This document shows, one piece after another, positions 44,068 through 52,630 of a stretch of DNA of 64,000 nt. The notes beneath the pieces are model-generated. The model saw only the letters and a program-made list of their open reading frames with translations. It made no database searches and was not told where the DNA came from. Location: assembly GCA_900319365.1 (NCBI GenBank), contig ONOE01000002.1:1-64000 (forward strand), written 5' to 3'. Each line of letters begins with the position of its first letter. Position 1 is the first letter of the stretch. A program made the translations under genes and the position numbers. This stretch comes from an uncultured bacterium. Its GTDB lineage: Bacteria > Cyanobacteriota > Vampirovibrionia > Gastranaerophilales > Gastranaerophilaceae.

Positions 44068-45303
44068 TCAAGAGCATTTATTAAGATATATAACCAAACT
44101 TTATTACGATTATATACTCAAGCCATAAAATCAATCACTACGAATAACGTTACCGATGTGTTTAAAAACGGATGTGATATCGGCTCTCATACGGCATGTT
44201 TTTATGATGAAAACAGACTGGTAAATTGGCGCAGCGAAGATAAAGTAAAAGAAGATATAAATTATATAAGATGTGTTTTGCAAACATATTGTAAAGATAA
44301 CGGAATTGATTGTTCAAAGCTTGATAAAGAGGAGTTCAAATACGAAAAAACGGATGATTCTTACACATGCGATAAAGACAACCTGCTAGACAGATATATG
44401 TCTTTAATAAACGATACAAATTATTTAAGAGATAAGGTAACTCAGTTATTTACTCAAAACAATTCCAAGAAATTGGAAAATGCAATTGATATTCGTTACA
44501 ATAATGCAATTAAAAACAAAGAGTAGCTTGAAAATTCTTCATCTATTACTCTTTCTGACGGTTCCATAATAGCTTTCAATAAGGATAAAAATGATCCGTC
44601 TTATTACGATATGGGTAACGGTAAAATAAATGAAGTTACCATTCAGGAAACAGGCAATTGCTGGGCATGTGCGGGGTTAAATTCGTTAGCCGCAACACCT
44701 GAAGGAAAAGCTTTTTTAGAAAATAATATAAAAAGAGATAATAAATGACATCTTACTGCTGTCCATTTGCAGTGCGCAGAAAATGGGGGATTACCAAAAC
44801 CAAACGGCGATGGGATATATACATTTTCGGATGTCGAGATATTAAAAGGTCAAGACGAATACGCATACGGTGATGGTGATATAACGGCTTACAATCTTGC
44901 AATAGCTCAGTATAGACAAGACTCAAGCAAACATCCTTTAGCAAAAAATAGAGAAAACTATTTAGACGGCGGTTCAATTCAGGAGGCTTACGAAATTTTA
45001 ACGGGCTTACCGTCAAACGAAAATTCGGGCACTATCGGTGTATCTTCGGTATCATTGGATTTTGATGAAATTTATAACATGATAAAAGACGGTAAAGGTG
45101 CTGCTTGCCTCTCAGATGAAGATCATGCCTACAGCGTTGTCGGAACTGATAAAGACGGTAATTTGCTTCTTCAGGAATCAAATCAGGATGAGAGTATGGA
45201 TAAGAATAAACGCTATACCCTGATTGATAATTCCGACCCTCCGACGTATAAAGCTTCAAAAGAGAATTTTGATAAATATATTATGCGCAATGCTTCGTTT
45301 TGA
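44068..45303 (+). pseudogene. Papain/calpain-like cysteine protease remnant, two in-frame stops
   Basis: One frame runs from 44068 to TGA 45303 with stops only at TAG 44524-44526 and TGA 44746-44748. The sequence between the stops contains QETGNCWACAGLNSLA, the active-site Cys context (Q...GxCWA) of papain/calpain-type proteases. The last part has DHAYSVVGTD (active-site His) and LLLQESNQDE, where the Asn would lie. No proper start codon or Shine-Dalgarno is found; the frame is open upstream to a TAA at 44065, so the N-terminus is also lost. Intact relatives would be roughly 400 or more residues. Likely a decayed secreted or effector-like protease. Confidence 0.7.
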
Positions 45304-45325
45304 TGGAAAATGTAAATTTTACGGT

Positions 45326-45345
45326 TAGCCTTTCGGGCTATTTTT
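45326..45345 (+). terminator. Short terminator hairpin
   Basis: 5-bp stem TAGCC/GGCTA with loop TTTCG, then five Ts. It follows the protease remnant. Confidence 0.5.
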
Positions 45346-45423
45346 AGGAATTTTTAATAAATAAATGAACAATTTTTTTTTTAATTTCGTTATAATGATG
45401 TAGACAAAATAAGGAGGCATATT

Positions 45424-45765
45424 ATGACAGATGAAGAAAAAAAAGTTGTGGAAGAAAAAAGATTTTGTAAACATGGCGGCGAACTCGGAAGATTTTTTAC
45501 ATTAACTGCCTCAATATTTTTGGGCGTGTTATTTGCAATTTTGGTAGCTGCCGCATTATTAAGACCTAAATGTCCGTGCGCAGACAAAATGATGCCTCCG
45601 CCTCCTATGATGGAAAGACAAATCCCCATGGGCGGTCAAATGGGAATGCCTGTATATGGCGGACACCATTTCAGAAAGCATGGTTTTGAAGGACGTGCGG
45701 AACAATTGCCCGAATTAGAGCATAACGCTCCGCAAGCACCTCAAGGCGCTCCTGACAGAAGATAA
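45424..45765 (+). CDS. Small single-span membrane protein with Met/Pro-rich tail
   Basis: 113 residues. A charged start (MTDEEKKVVEEKRFCKHGGEL) precedes one membrane helix (about 24-46). The outside portion begins RPKCPCADKMMPPPPMMERQ and is rich in Met, Pro, Gly and His, reminiscent of metal-binding or cell-envelope linker proteins. Own promoter (TATAAT at 45391-45396), excellent Shine-Dalgarno (AAGGAGG) and terminator, so it is a real single-gene unit. No family recognised. Confidence 0.75.
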   Translation: MTDEEKKVVEEKRFCKHGGELGRFFTLTASIFLGVLFAILVAAALLRPKCPCADKMMPPPPMMERQIPMGGQMGMPVYGGHHFRKHGFEGRAEQLPELEHNAPQAPQGAPDRR

Positions 45766-45793
45766 ATTTCTTCTTAAAACAAATTATTAAAAC

Positions 45794-45818
45794 AAACCTC
45801 CCCACATCGGGGAGGTTT
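45794..45818 (+). terminator. Terminator
   Basis: 10-bp stem AAACCTCCCC/GGGGAGGTTT (45794-45803 with 45809-45818), loop ACATC, followed by ATTTTATT. Confidence 0.85.
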
Positions 45819-45847
45819 ATTTTATTGTAATATGTTAATAATCCAAT

Positions 45848-46039
45848 ATGAAAAATATTTATATATATGTTGTAATTTTTGTAACCCTTTTAATCGGCGG
45901 GTATGATATGTGGGATACATGTTTGAGATTTGATAAACTTATTTATTCAAATGACAAAACTCAAATAAATATTACCAAGCCAAATGTTAAAATTGATAAA
46001 TGTAATCATCATCAGAAAAATCCCGGAATTTACCGTTAG
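45848..46039 (+). CDS. Possible small membrane protein, 63 aa
   Basis: MKNIYIYVVIFVTLLIGGYDMW gives one hydrophobic helix, then a Lys/Asn-rich tail. There is no Shine-Dalgarno; TGT-TAATAA lies six bases upstream but the -10 is poor. Its last 53 nt overlap the convergent gene at 45987. It could be spurious. Confidence 0.3.
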   Translation: MKNIYIYVVIFVTLLIGGYDMWDTCLRFDKLIYSNDKTQINITKPNVKIDKCNHHQKNPGIYR

Positions 46040-46841
46040 GCTCAGAATTAATTTCTTTTAGCAAATGCGGATCGGAAAGATGTTCTAATGCATTCGGAAC
46101 AAATTTATCTGGCGTAGGTTCTCTGTTTTCTTTATTTTCTGAAGATTGAACGGTAAATGTTCTCACATCTTTCGGGAAAAAGCGCATAAATACATTTTGG
46201 CTTATGTTTTTAGAAATTGTTGAATATGAATATTGTTTAATTTTTTCGAGCTGAGAAATTGCCTGAGTTTGGTTGGTTGCGGAATAATAACCGAAAGTAT
46301 CCGATACATTTTTGGTATATTTCCCGCTCCACATAACAAGATTATTTACACAATCAGTTAAAATTGCAGAAGTTTTCAATTCAAACGGATATGTAACTTT
46401 AAAAGCGCTTGAAACTTCAAGAACTTCCCATAAGCTTCTTCTTAAATCCGTTTTATCATTTATTGCATAACTGCTTATTAATAATACTGATTTAACTTTA
46501 AAATATTTTGCAATTTCATTAAGTGTTTCGAAATCGATTTTGTCGTTTTTACCAAAGTTATTTAAAACACTTTCGGTTTTTTGTCTTATTTGATCGTTAT
46601 TTACAAGCTCCTGTCTGATTTGCGCAAGAGAAATTGCATTGATTCCTTTGAATGAATTTAAATTTGTAATAACATCGTCCGCAATGGTATTTGAAACCTC
46701 AGGGAAGCAAAAATAGTTGTTGCAGACAGAAAACAAATTAGTCGGTAGTACAAGCAAATTAAATTGAACAGCCTGAGCTTTGACAGGTGATACTACAAAA
46801 ATAAATAAAATAAAAAATATTTTTAAAATTATCTTTTTCAT
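45987..46841 (-). CDS. Exported periplasmic protein, unrecognised
   Basis: 284 residues with a signal peptide (MKKIILKIFFILFIFVVSPVKAQA). The start of the mature part (NLLVLPTN...NTIADDVITNLNSFKGINAISLAQIRQELV) has the feel of the CsgG/TolB-N/LpoB group, in which an alpha/beta domain collects lipoproteins or polymers, but the match is too weak to claim. The C-terminal 50 residues are disordered and acidic (DFSDDDYIYQF). Extended -10 TGCTATAAT sits six bases before ATG 46841, and there is no Shine-Dalgarno. Divergent from the glycosyltransferase at 46887. Confidence 0.7.
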   Translation of the reverse strand: MKKIILKIFFILFIFVVSPVKAQAVQFNLLVLPTNLFSVCNNYFCFPEVSNTIADDVITNLNSFKGINAISLAQIRQELVNNDQIRQKTESVLNNFGKNDKIDFETLNEIAKYFKVKSVLLISSYAINDKTDLRRSLWEVLEVSSAFKVTYPFELKTSAILTDCVNNLVMWSGKYTKNVSDTFGYYSATNQTQAISQLEKIKQYSYSTISKNISQNVFMRFFPKDVRTFTVQSSENKENREPTPDKFVPNALEHLSDPHLLKEINSEPNGKFRDFSDDDYIYQF

Positions 46842-46847
46842 AACAAA

Positions 46848-46856
46848 ATTATAGCA
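46848..46856 (-). promoter_or_regulatory. Extended -10 for a leaderless start
   Basis: Minus strand: TGC-TATAAT, TTTGTT (6 nt), ATG 46841. The same six-base spacer occurs before the decarboxylase start at 1621. Confidence 0.65.
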
Positions 46857-46871
46857 TAATTAATAATAATA

Positions 46872-46880
46872 TGGTATAAT
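46872..46880 (+). promoter_or_regulatory. Extended -10 for a leaderless start
   Basis: TGG-TATAAT, TAGACT (6 nt), ATG 46887. Together with the element at 46848 it forms a divergent pair of leaderless promoters only 15 bp apart. Confidence 0.65.
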
Positions 46881-46886
46881 TAGACT

Positions 46887-47603
46887 ATGAGCAGGAAACT
46901 TGTAAAAATTCTGGGATATGGAGTAGACACTTTTTCATCTGAAGAAGCAGTTGATTATATAGCAACTCATCATGGTATGGTTGTTACAATTAATCCCGAG
47001 ATGATTGAATATGCTGCAAAAGATGAAAAGTTCGCACAAATTATAAATTCGGCAGAACTTGTTATTCCTGATGGTGTCGGCATTACTGTAGGGTTAAAAA
47101 TTCTCGGGCACAACGTTCACCGTATCCCGGGAATTGATTTTGGCAAAGCTCTTTTAAAAAGAGCATCTAAGGATGGTAAAACAGTTGCTTTAATCGGTGC
47201 TAAACCTGAAATTATTACTAAAGCTGTTGAAAATGTTAAGCAAGAGTTCCCAGATTTAAATATTGTGTATTTCCATGACGGTTATTTTGATGATGAAGAT
47301 ACAATAATCACCGAGGTAATAAATGCAAAACCCGATTATGTTTTTGCGGCTCTCGGTTCACCTAAACAGGAATTTTTTATAAATCGTTTAAAGCAGGATT
47401 TGAACAAATCCGTATTGATAGGTCTTGGCGGAAGTTTTGATGTTTGGGCAGGCGCAGTAAAACGTGCTCCCGAAATTTATCAAAAATTAGGTGTTGAATG
47501 GTTGTATAGAACATTGTCTGAACCTAAACGCTTCAAAAGAATATTTCCGACATTGCCGTTGTTTGTTATTAAAGTTTTAAAAGAAAGGGTTATCGGTAAG
47601 TAA
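46887..47603 (+). CDS. tagA: WecG/TagA/CpsF-family glycosyltransferase
   Basis: 238 residues. LGYGVDTFSSEEAVDYI, TINPEMIEYA, IPDGVGITVGLKILG, RIPGIDF and AALGSPKQEFFI are the family motifs (GT26). These enzymes add ManNAc or ManNAcA to a polyprenyl-linked GlcNAc in wall polymer or surface polysaccharide synthesis. No other polymer genes adjoin. Extended -10 six bases upstream predicts a leaderless mRNA. The next gene starts two bases after its stop. Confidence 0.9.
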   Translation: MSRKLVKILGYGVDTFSSEEAVDYIATHHGMVVTINPEMIEYAAKDEKFAQIINSAELVIPDGVGITVGLKILGHNVHRIPGIDFGKALLKRASKDGKTVALIGAKPEIITKAVENVKQEFPDLNIVYFHDGYFDDEDTIITEVINAKPDYVFAALGSPKQEFFINRLKQDLNKSVLIGLGGSFDVWAGAVKRAPEIYQKLGVEWLYRTLSEPKRFKRIFPTLPLFVIKVLKERVIGK

Positions 47604-47605
47604 AG

Positions 47606-48451
47606 ATGTTAAGCAATAATGATATAAAAGAAATTGAAAAATTAAGTTTAGATAACAGAAGAAATATTATACAAATGGTTTATGATGCTCAATCGGGCCA
47701 TATCGGCGGATCACTTTCGTCATGCGATATTTTAACCGTTTTATTTAACAAATGTATGAAAAAAGTGCCGCAATGGAAAAGCTCTACCGATTTTGATAAA
47801 AGGGACAGATTTGTTCTTTCAAAAGGGCATGTGTCGCCGTTATATTATTCTGTTCTTTCTCAGGTCGGATATTTTGATAAAAAAGCATTAAAAGGTTTCA
47901 GACAACTTGGTGCAATGCTTCAAGGACACCCGACACCCCATATCCCGGGGGTAGAAATCGCAACGGGATCACTAGGGCAAGGTTTATCATTCGCATGCGG
48001 AATGGCAATGGCATTGAAACTTGATAAAAATCCCGCAAATGTTTTTGCACTTTTAGGCGACGGAGAACTTCAAGAAGGAAGCGTTTGGGAAGCTTTTATG
48101 CAGGCTGCGCACAGAAATCTTGATAATTTAACGGCAATAATTGACCGCAACAGATTACAAATTGACGGCAACACCGAAGATGTTATGGCTTTAGGAAATG
48201 TCCCCGAAAAAATAAGAGCGTTTAACTGGAACGTTATTGAGATTAACGGTCATGACATAAACGCAATTTATGATGCAATTGAATTGGCTAAAAAATCGGA
48301 CAGACCGACTGCAATTGTTGCAAACACCGTAAAAGGCAAAGGCGTAAGCTTTATGGAAAACAATGCATCATGGCATGGTAAAGCTCCTAACAAAGAAGAA
48401 TATACAAAAGCAATGCAGGAATTAGGGGGATTGCCTGATGATAACAATTAA
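47606..48451 (+). CDS. Transketolase, N-terminal (TPP-binding) subunit
   Basis: 281 residues, the first half of a split transketolase. SKGHVSPLYYSVL, QGHPTPHIPGVEIATGSLGQGLSFACGMA and the TPP/Mg motif GDGELQEGSVWEA...DRNRLQ are present. The C-terminal subunit, needed for the active site and usually encoded directly downstream, is absent here: the next gene, overlapping by 14 nt, encodes a prepilin-like protein. The partner must be elsewhere in the genome if the enzyme works. Confidence 0.92.
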   Translation: MLSNNDIKEIEKLSLDNRRNIIQMVYDAQSGHIGGSLSSCDILTVLFNKCMKKVPQWKSSTDFDKRDRFVLSKGHVSPLYYSVLSQVGYFDKKALKGFRQLGAMLQGHPTPHIPGVEIATGSLGQGLSFACGMAMALKLDKNPANVFALLGDGELQEGSVWEAFMQAAHRNLDNLTAIIDRNRLQIDGNTEDVMALGNVPEKIRAFNWNVIEINGHDINAIYDAIELAKKSDRPTAIVANTVKGKGVSFMENNASWHGKAPNKEEYTKAMQELGGLPDDNN

Positions 48452-50567
48452 AGGTGGTTCTAAATCTGCTTTTACTCTTGTTGAAATCGGTATGTGCCTT
48501 TTAATTATAAGTATTCTTATAATGCTTTGCATACCTATAATTGCCCGTCAGGTCAAAAAAACTGACGAATATTCTTATTACCTTGCCTATAAAACGGTTG
48601 AAAAAATGGGCTCTCAAATTGTTGCATTCGGAGATCCCGGCGGGGAAATTAATATTTCGTATAACAATCCCGCAAACAGTAAATTTGCGCTCGGAGATAA
48701 GATTTTCAAAATATTAAACCCTAAAGCACTTGCATATTCTCATACATCGGAAATCGTTTCATTCCCGAGTTATGAATATGATTTTGTAAGAGTTTGTTTA
48801 GGCAATCCGAATGTTATAAAAAATTATGATGTTCAGGCAGGTAATGAAAGTTGGACTTACAATGATTTAATTGCAAGAAATCAAACAGGCTTTTGTGCAA
48901 CCGTAACAAAAAATGATTTTATTTCAAAAAGGTTTAAATGCCCAAATATCAGCCTTGCAACAGTTAAGACCGAATTAACTTCAGGCTCAAAATCCGCAGC
49001 AGATTATTGTAAATGGCTTGCTCAAAATTGTGCGGGTGCCGACAATTGCTCTGATGAAAATAAGAAAAATTGCGTAAGGCATATTATTCAAACATCAGAT
49101 AAAATTGAATATGATGAATGTATAATTTATGCTGCTGATAAAGATATAACTTCCTCAGCTCCCGGAATTTATACGCAGGATACAATATCAAACAATGTTG
49201 ATTGTTCTTCTTACGGATTTGTCGGAATGACTAAATCGGGACTTGACAGCAGTTGTACATGTGATGCTTCTCATCCTGTCAAGGCGTTAAATAATTCAAG
49301 AATTTGTTGTGCCCAATCTGCATCAAACAAATATCCTTATTATTACAACGAAAGTTCGCCTTGCGTTTATTGTGATTATAATGCATTTAACGAAAATACC
49401 GGGAATTGCTGTCCGTCAAATTCGTATTTCAGCAAGGCTTTAAATAAATGTGTATGTAATGATGGCTACGCTCCCGATAATGCGTCTAATCCGTCAAGTT
49501 GCACTTCAACAAATGCCCAATGTTCTGAAGGCTCGCATTCAAGTAACGGCGTTTGCGTAAGTAACCCGCCTATTATAAGCGCCGAAAGATTTTGCAAACT
49601 TGTTGCATACAATTGGAATGTATCTTCAGCTAATTGCTCGACTTTCAAAAAAGTAGACGATACAAATTATAATCAGGATTTATATAAAGCTATAACAGCT
49701 AAGAAAACTCCTTACCTTTCATCAAAAGCGGTTGAGGGAGCATTTAAAAATATAGAACCGAACCTTATATTTGCAAACGGTTTAAGAATGTGGATACTTG
49801 GGGATAAATCCGCATCTGTTGCGGGCTTATCATACACTCCCGACGGGTATACGCCGAGTGTAAATTCTTGTATTGAAACAAGCGCTACAACACCTGAAAC
49901 CTGCACATCAGGAGTTTCATATTTCTGCAAAAACGATAATCATTGCTACAGAATAAATGCAGGCAGTAACGAGCTTAAACTTGCAGATGCAAGAAACTGC
50001 TGTTCATCTGCCGATTTTTCGGATTTGATAACTCAATTTGCCGGTAATGATTACTTAAAAGATCCAAGAACATATGCAATAAACGGCTTCACGGTATTTA
50101 TCGATATCAACGGTTCAAAAGACGATGACGAAGGTGGCGGAACGATGTGGAAAGATGTATTTCCGTTCTATATCAGTTCAAACGGTGCCGCATATCCGGG
50201 GTATCCGTTAAATGCAGCTAAAGCTGAAGAAATTGATGCAAGCACGGGTGCTGTAATCAAAAACAGGACTTATGATTCGTCTTCTCTTTTCCAAGGCGGT
50301 AACAGTTCCGCTTTGAGTACAGATGTTTACTATTATGATATTGTAAATAATAAGAGGAGAAGGGTTAATGCATTTTCATCTATTCCTTATGCCAGAGCAT
50401 TATGCCTTTCGACAAATATAAGCGCATATACTCCGTACTGCCAAAACTTGGGTTCAAAATTCAGAAATAGTCAAACTCCGATTGACAGATATATTTATTC
50501 TGATAAAAATCCTTGCTGGAAGCACAGATGTTTTGTAAAATTGAAAAATAAAATAAAATTCCTGTAA
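48438..50567 (+). CDS. Very large prepilin-like protein, Cys-rich
   Basis: 709 residues. The N-terminus MITIKGGSKSA|FTLVEIGMCLLIISILIMLC has the class III/type IV prepilin signal: basic leader, F at +1, E at +5, then a hydrophobic helix. Position -1 is Ala rather than the common Gly. The rest is far longer than a usual pilin (150-200). Residues about 245-370 are Cys-rich EGF-like repeats (CTCDASHPVK, CCPSNSYF, CVCNDGYAPDN). The C-terminal 300 residues also hold many Cys. It probably tips or decorates a pilus or pseudopilus outside the cell. Overlaps the transketolase gene by 14 nt. Confidence 0.8.
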   Translation: MITIKGGSKSAFTLVEIGMCLLIISILIMLCIPIIARQVKKTDEYSYYLAYKTVEKMGSQIVAFGDPGGEINISYNNPANSKFALGDKIFKILNPKALAYSHTSEIVSFPSYEYDFVRVCLGNPNVIKNYDVQAGNESWTYNDLIARNQTGFCATVTKNDFISKRFKCPNISLATVKTELTSGSKSAADYCKWLAQNCAGADNCSDENKKNCVRHIIQTSDKIEYDECIIYAADKDITSSAPGIYTQDTISNNVDCSSYGFVGMTKSGLDSSCTCDASHPVKALNNSRICCAQSASNKYPYYYNESSPCVYCDYNAFNENTGNCCPSNSYFSKALNKCVCNDGYAPDNASNPSSCTSTNAQCSEGSHSSNGVCVSNPPIISAERFCKLVAYNWNVSSANCSTFKKVDDTNYNQDLYKAITAKKTPYLSSKAVEGAFKNIEPNLIFANGLRMWILGDKSASVAGLSYTPDGYTPSVNSCIETSATTPETCTSGVSYFCKNDNHCYRINAGSNELKLADARNCCSSADFSDLITQFAGNDYLKDPRTYAINGFTVFIDINGSKDDDEGGGTMWKDVFPFYISSNGAAYPGYPLNAAKAEEIDASTGAVIKNRTYDSSSLFQGGNSSALSTDVYYYDIVNNKRRRVNAFSSIPYARALCLSTNISAYTPYCQNLGSKFRNSQTPIDRYIYSDKNPCWKHRCFVKLKNKIKFL

Positions 50568-50577
50568 GAGAGGTTTT

Positions 50578-51021
50578 ATGATTACCGATAAATTGAATAA
50601 TATTGATTTGTATAGTGAAATTCCGCAGGTTGCAAAGGATTTCATAAAAAGTTTAACGCCTGATATTGAAATCGGTAAAGTCGTTTTATCTGATGATATC
50701 TATGCAAATGTCGAAACTTATACAACAAAATTTCCCTCACAAGGTCGATTTGAAGCTCATGATAAATATACAGATATTCAAATCTTATTGAAAGGGGAAG
50801 AATATATCTACGTTGAGGACAGATCGAAATTGAATGTTGATATTCCTTATAATAAGGAAAAAGACATTACTTTTTACAAAGATGATATTCAAAAATCCGG
50901 GAGAGTAAAACTTGACGGGTCAAATTTTGCGCTGCTGTATCCTTGCGAAGCTCATGCTCCACAAATTGCCGCAGGTAAGAAAATGCAAGTTAAAAAAGTT
51001 GTTGTAAAAGTAAAAGCTTAA
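50578..51021 (+). CDS. YhcH/YjgK/YiaL family protein
   Basis: 147 residues. FEAHDKYTDIQILLKGEEYIYV and PCEAHAPQIA are the conserved metal-binding features of this cupin-like family (EbgC, NanQ), some of which act on sialic acid or other sugars as anomerases. AGAGAGG-type Shine-Dalgarno before ATG. It lies 10 nt after the prepilin gene, and its stop abuts that of convergent miaA. Substrate unknown. Confidence 0.88.
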   Translation: MITDKLNNIDLYSEIPQVAKDFIKSLTPDIEIGKVVLSDDIYANVETYTTKFPSQGRFEAHDKYTDIQILLKGEEYIYVEDRSKLNVDIPYNKEKDITFYKDDIQKSGRVKLDGSNFALLYPCEAHAPQIAAGKKMQVKKVVVKVKA

Positions 51022-51894
51022 TTACTTTTTCAATTTTTCGGGGTAGATATTCCATTTGATTTTATCGTTGCGCCTAAACCAAGTTAACTGTCTTTTGGCA
51101 TAATTTCTCGTATTCTTTTTTAAGAGCTCGAGGCAGTCTTTAAGTGTCATTTCGCCATCCAGATATTTTATGATTTCTCTGTAACCGATTGTATTTACGA
51201 GGTTGTAAATTCTGCCGTGTTTTTTGAGTAAGTCTTTTGTTTCGTCAATTAAACCCTGCTCTACCATTAAATCAACCCTGTCATTTATTCTTTTATAAAG
51301 AGCATCTCTTTCAAGATTCCTGCCAATCCACTCAACATCAAATTGACTTTGCTCAAAACTCCTTGTATTGCTAAGAGTGTCGCCTGTTTGTTCAATAATT
51401 TCAAGCGCTCGTATAATTTTTTTCCTGTCTTTTGAATCTATAAATTTTTCTATAGATTTATCTTTTTTTAAAAGCATTGAATATAAATCGTCAGTTGAAT
51501 TTTGCTCAAGTTTCTTTCTTAATTCATAATCAGGCTTTGCATCAGGCAAATTGTAACCTTTTAAAAGCGTATCAACGTATAATCCCGTTCCGCCGACAAC
51601 TATCGGGATTTTGCCTTTGTTATGAATATCAAGAATTAATTTTTGCGCTTCTTTTTTATATAAACCTGCCGAATACATGATTTCAGGTTCGACAATTCCT
51701 ATCATATAATGAGGAATTCCGTCCATTTCTTCAAAAGTTGGTTTTGCGGCGCCTATATTAAAACCCATATAAACAAGTCTTGAGTCCGCTGAAATTATTT
51801 CTCCGCCGATTTGTTTTGCAAGTTCAATCGAATAAGCAGTTTTCCCGCTTGCAGTCGGTCCGACAATAGCTATAACTTTGATTTTATTCTTCAC
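51022..51894 (-). CDS. miaA: tRNA dimethylallyltransferase
   Basis: 290 residues. P-loop GPTASGKT, the ISADSRLVYMGFNIGAAKP segment (catalytic Asp), GGTGLYVDTLLKG and the C-terminal RNYAKRQLTWFR are diagnostic. It prenylates A37 of UNN-decoding tRNAs. Its start overlaps the upstream membrane-protein gene by 11 nt. Confidence 0.96.
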   Translation of the reverse strand: MKNKIKVIAIVGPTASGKTAYSIELAKQIGGEIISADSRLVYMGFNIGAAKPTFEEMDGIPHYMIGIVEPEIMYSAGLYKKEAQKLILDIHNKGKIPIVVGGTGLYVDTLLKGYNLPDAKPDYELRKKLEQNSTDDLYSMLLKKDKSIEKFIDSKDRKKIIRALEIIEQTGDTLSNTRSFEQSQFDVEWIGRNLERDALYKRINDRVDLMVEQGLIDETKDLLKKHGRIYNLVNTIGYREIIKYLDGEMTLKDCLELLKKNTRNYAKRQLTWFRRNDKIKWNIYPEKLKK

Positions 51895-52621
51895 TTTGTA
51901 TAAAATTCTTTCTGTAATAATTAAATACGATTACTACCGAATATACCATAAAGTAGTATAAAATAAGAACTGTCAGAAAATATAAAAACAGATTACCGAT
52001 TGAAACTAGCAGCAAAAATACTATAAATACGCTAATCAAGAAAAGCACAGTATATAAAATGACAAAGTCTTTAAATGATTTAAAGGTGTTTTTTATGGAT
52101 TTAAGCAAAGCTTTAAAAGGATTTCTTTCGTTGTATATGATTTCGGGTATCCAAAACATCAGCCCGTATAAAATGACATAACAAAACAGTATGTCAGTAG
52201 CTAAAATCCAAGCATAATCAGGCGTAGCATATATTATAATCAATGCTTCAATTATCCATTTGATAGAATTTAGTATCAAAAACAGAATTACAACGGTAAG
52301 CATGGGTAAAAAGAATTTGCCTATACCTTTAAATAATGCTTTGAATAGACCGAGAAATGCTTTCTTTCGGTTTTCTTCAAGCGGAAAAACGGAATCGTTA
52401 TACTCAAGAGTCTTTTTTACCATATAAAACCATGATGCAAAAATTCCGCTGAACCACACAATGAGAGTTACGAATATAAACATATATTCTCCCGCACTAT
52501 ATGTGTAATTTCCGATGGAGTACAAATACAATTGAGTTGCCAACATAGACAAAATCAAAGGCAAAGCAAGGATAATACATTCGTTTGTTGTTTTAAAATT
52601 TTGTAAAAAACTTTTAAACAT
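51884..52621 (-). CDS. Multi-pass membrane protein, unrecognised
   Basis: 245 residues with about six hydrophobic spans separated by short loops; a longer cytoplasmic loop (KKTLEYNDSVFPLEENRKKAFLG) lies between spans 2 and 3. GAGGGTG precedes the ATG. Between the activase-like gene and miaA, 9 nt and -11 nt away, so probably in their operon. No family recognised. Confidence 0.75.
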   Translation of the reverse strand: MFKSFLQNFKTTNECIILALPLILSMLATQLYLYSIGNYTYSAGEYMFIFVTLIVWFSGIFASWFYMVKKTLEYNDSVFPLEENRKKAFLGLFKALFKGIGKFFLPMLTVVILFLILNSIKWIIEALIIIYATPDYAWILATDILFCYVILYGLMFWIPEIIYNERNPFKALLKSIKNTFKSFKDFVILYTVLFLISVFIVFLLLVSIGNLFLYFLTVLILYYFMVYSVVIVFNYYRKNFIQSEE

Positions 52622-52630
52622 TGCACCCTC

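Noticed and set aside
44524-44748. TAG and TGA in the protease frame as recoded codons (Sec, Pyl or alternative code)
   Set aside because: Two different stops plus a missing start point to decay; all other genes use TAA, TAG and TGA as normal stops and no SECIS-like hairpin was seen.
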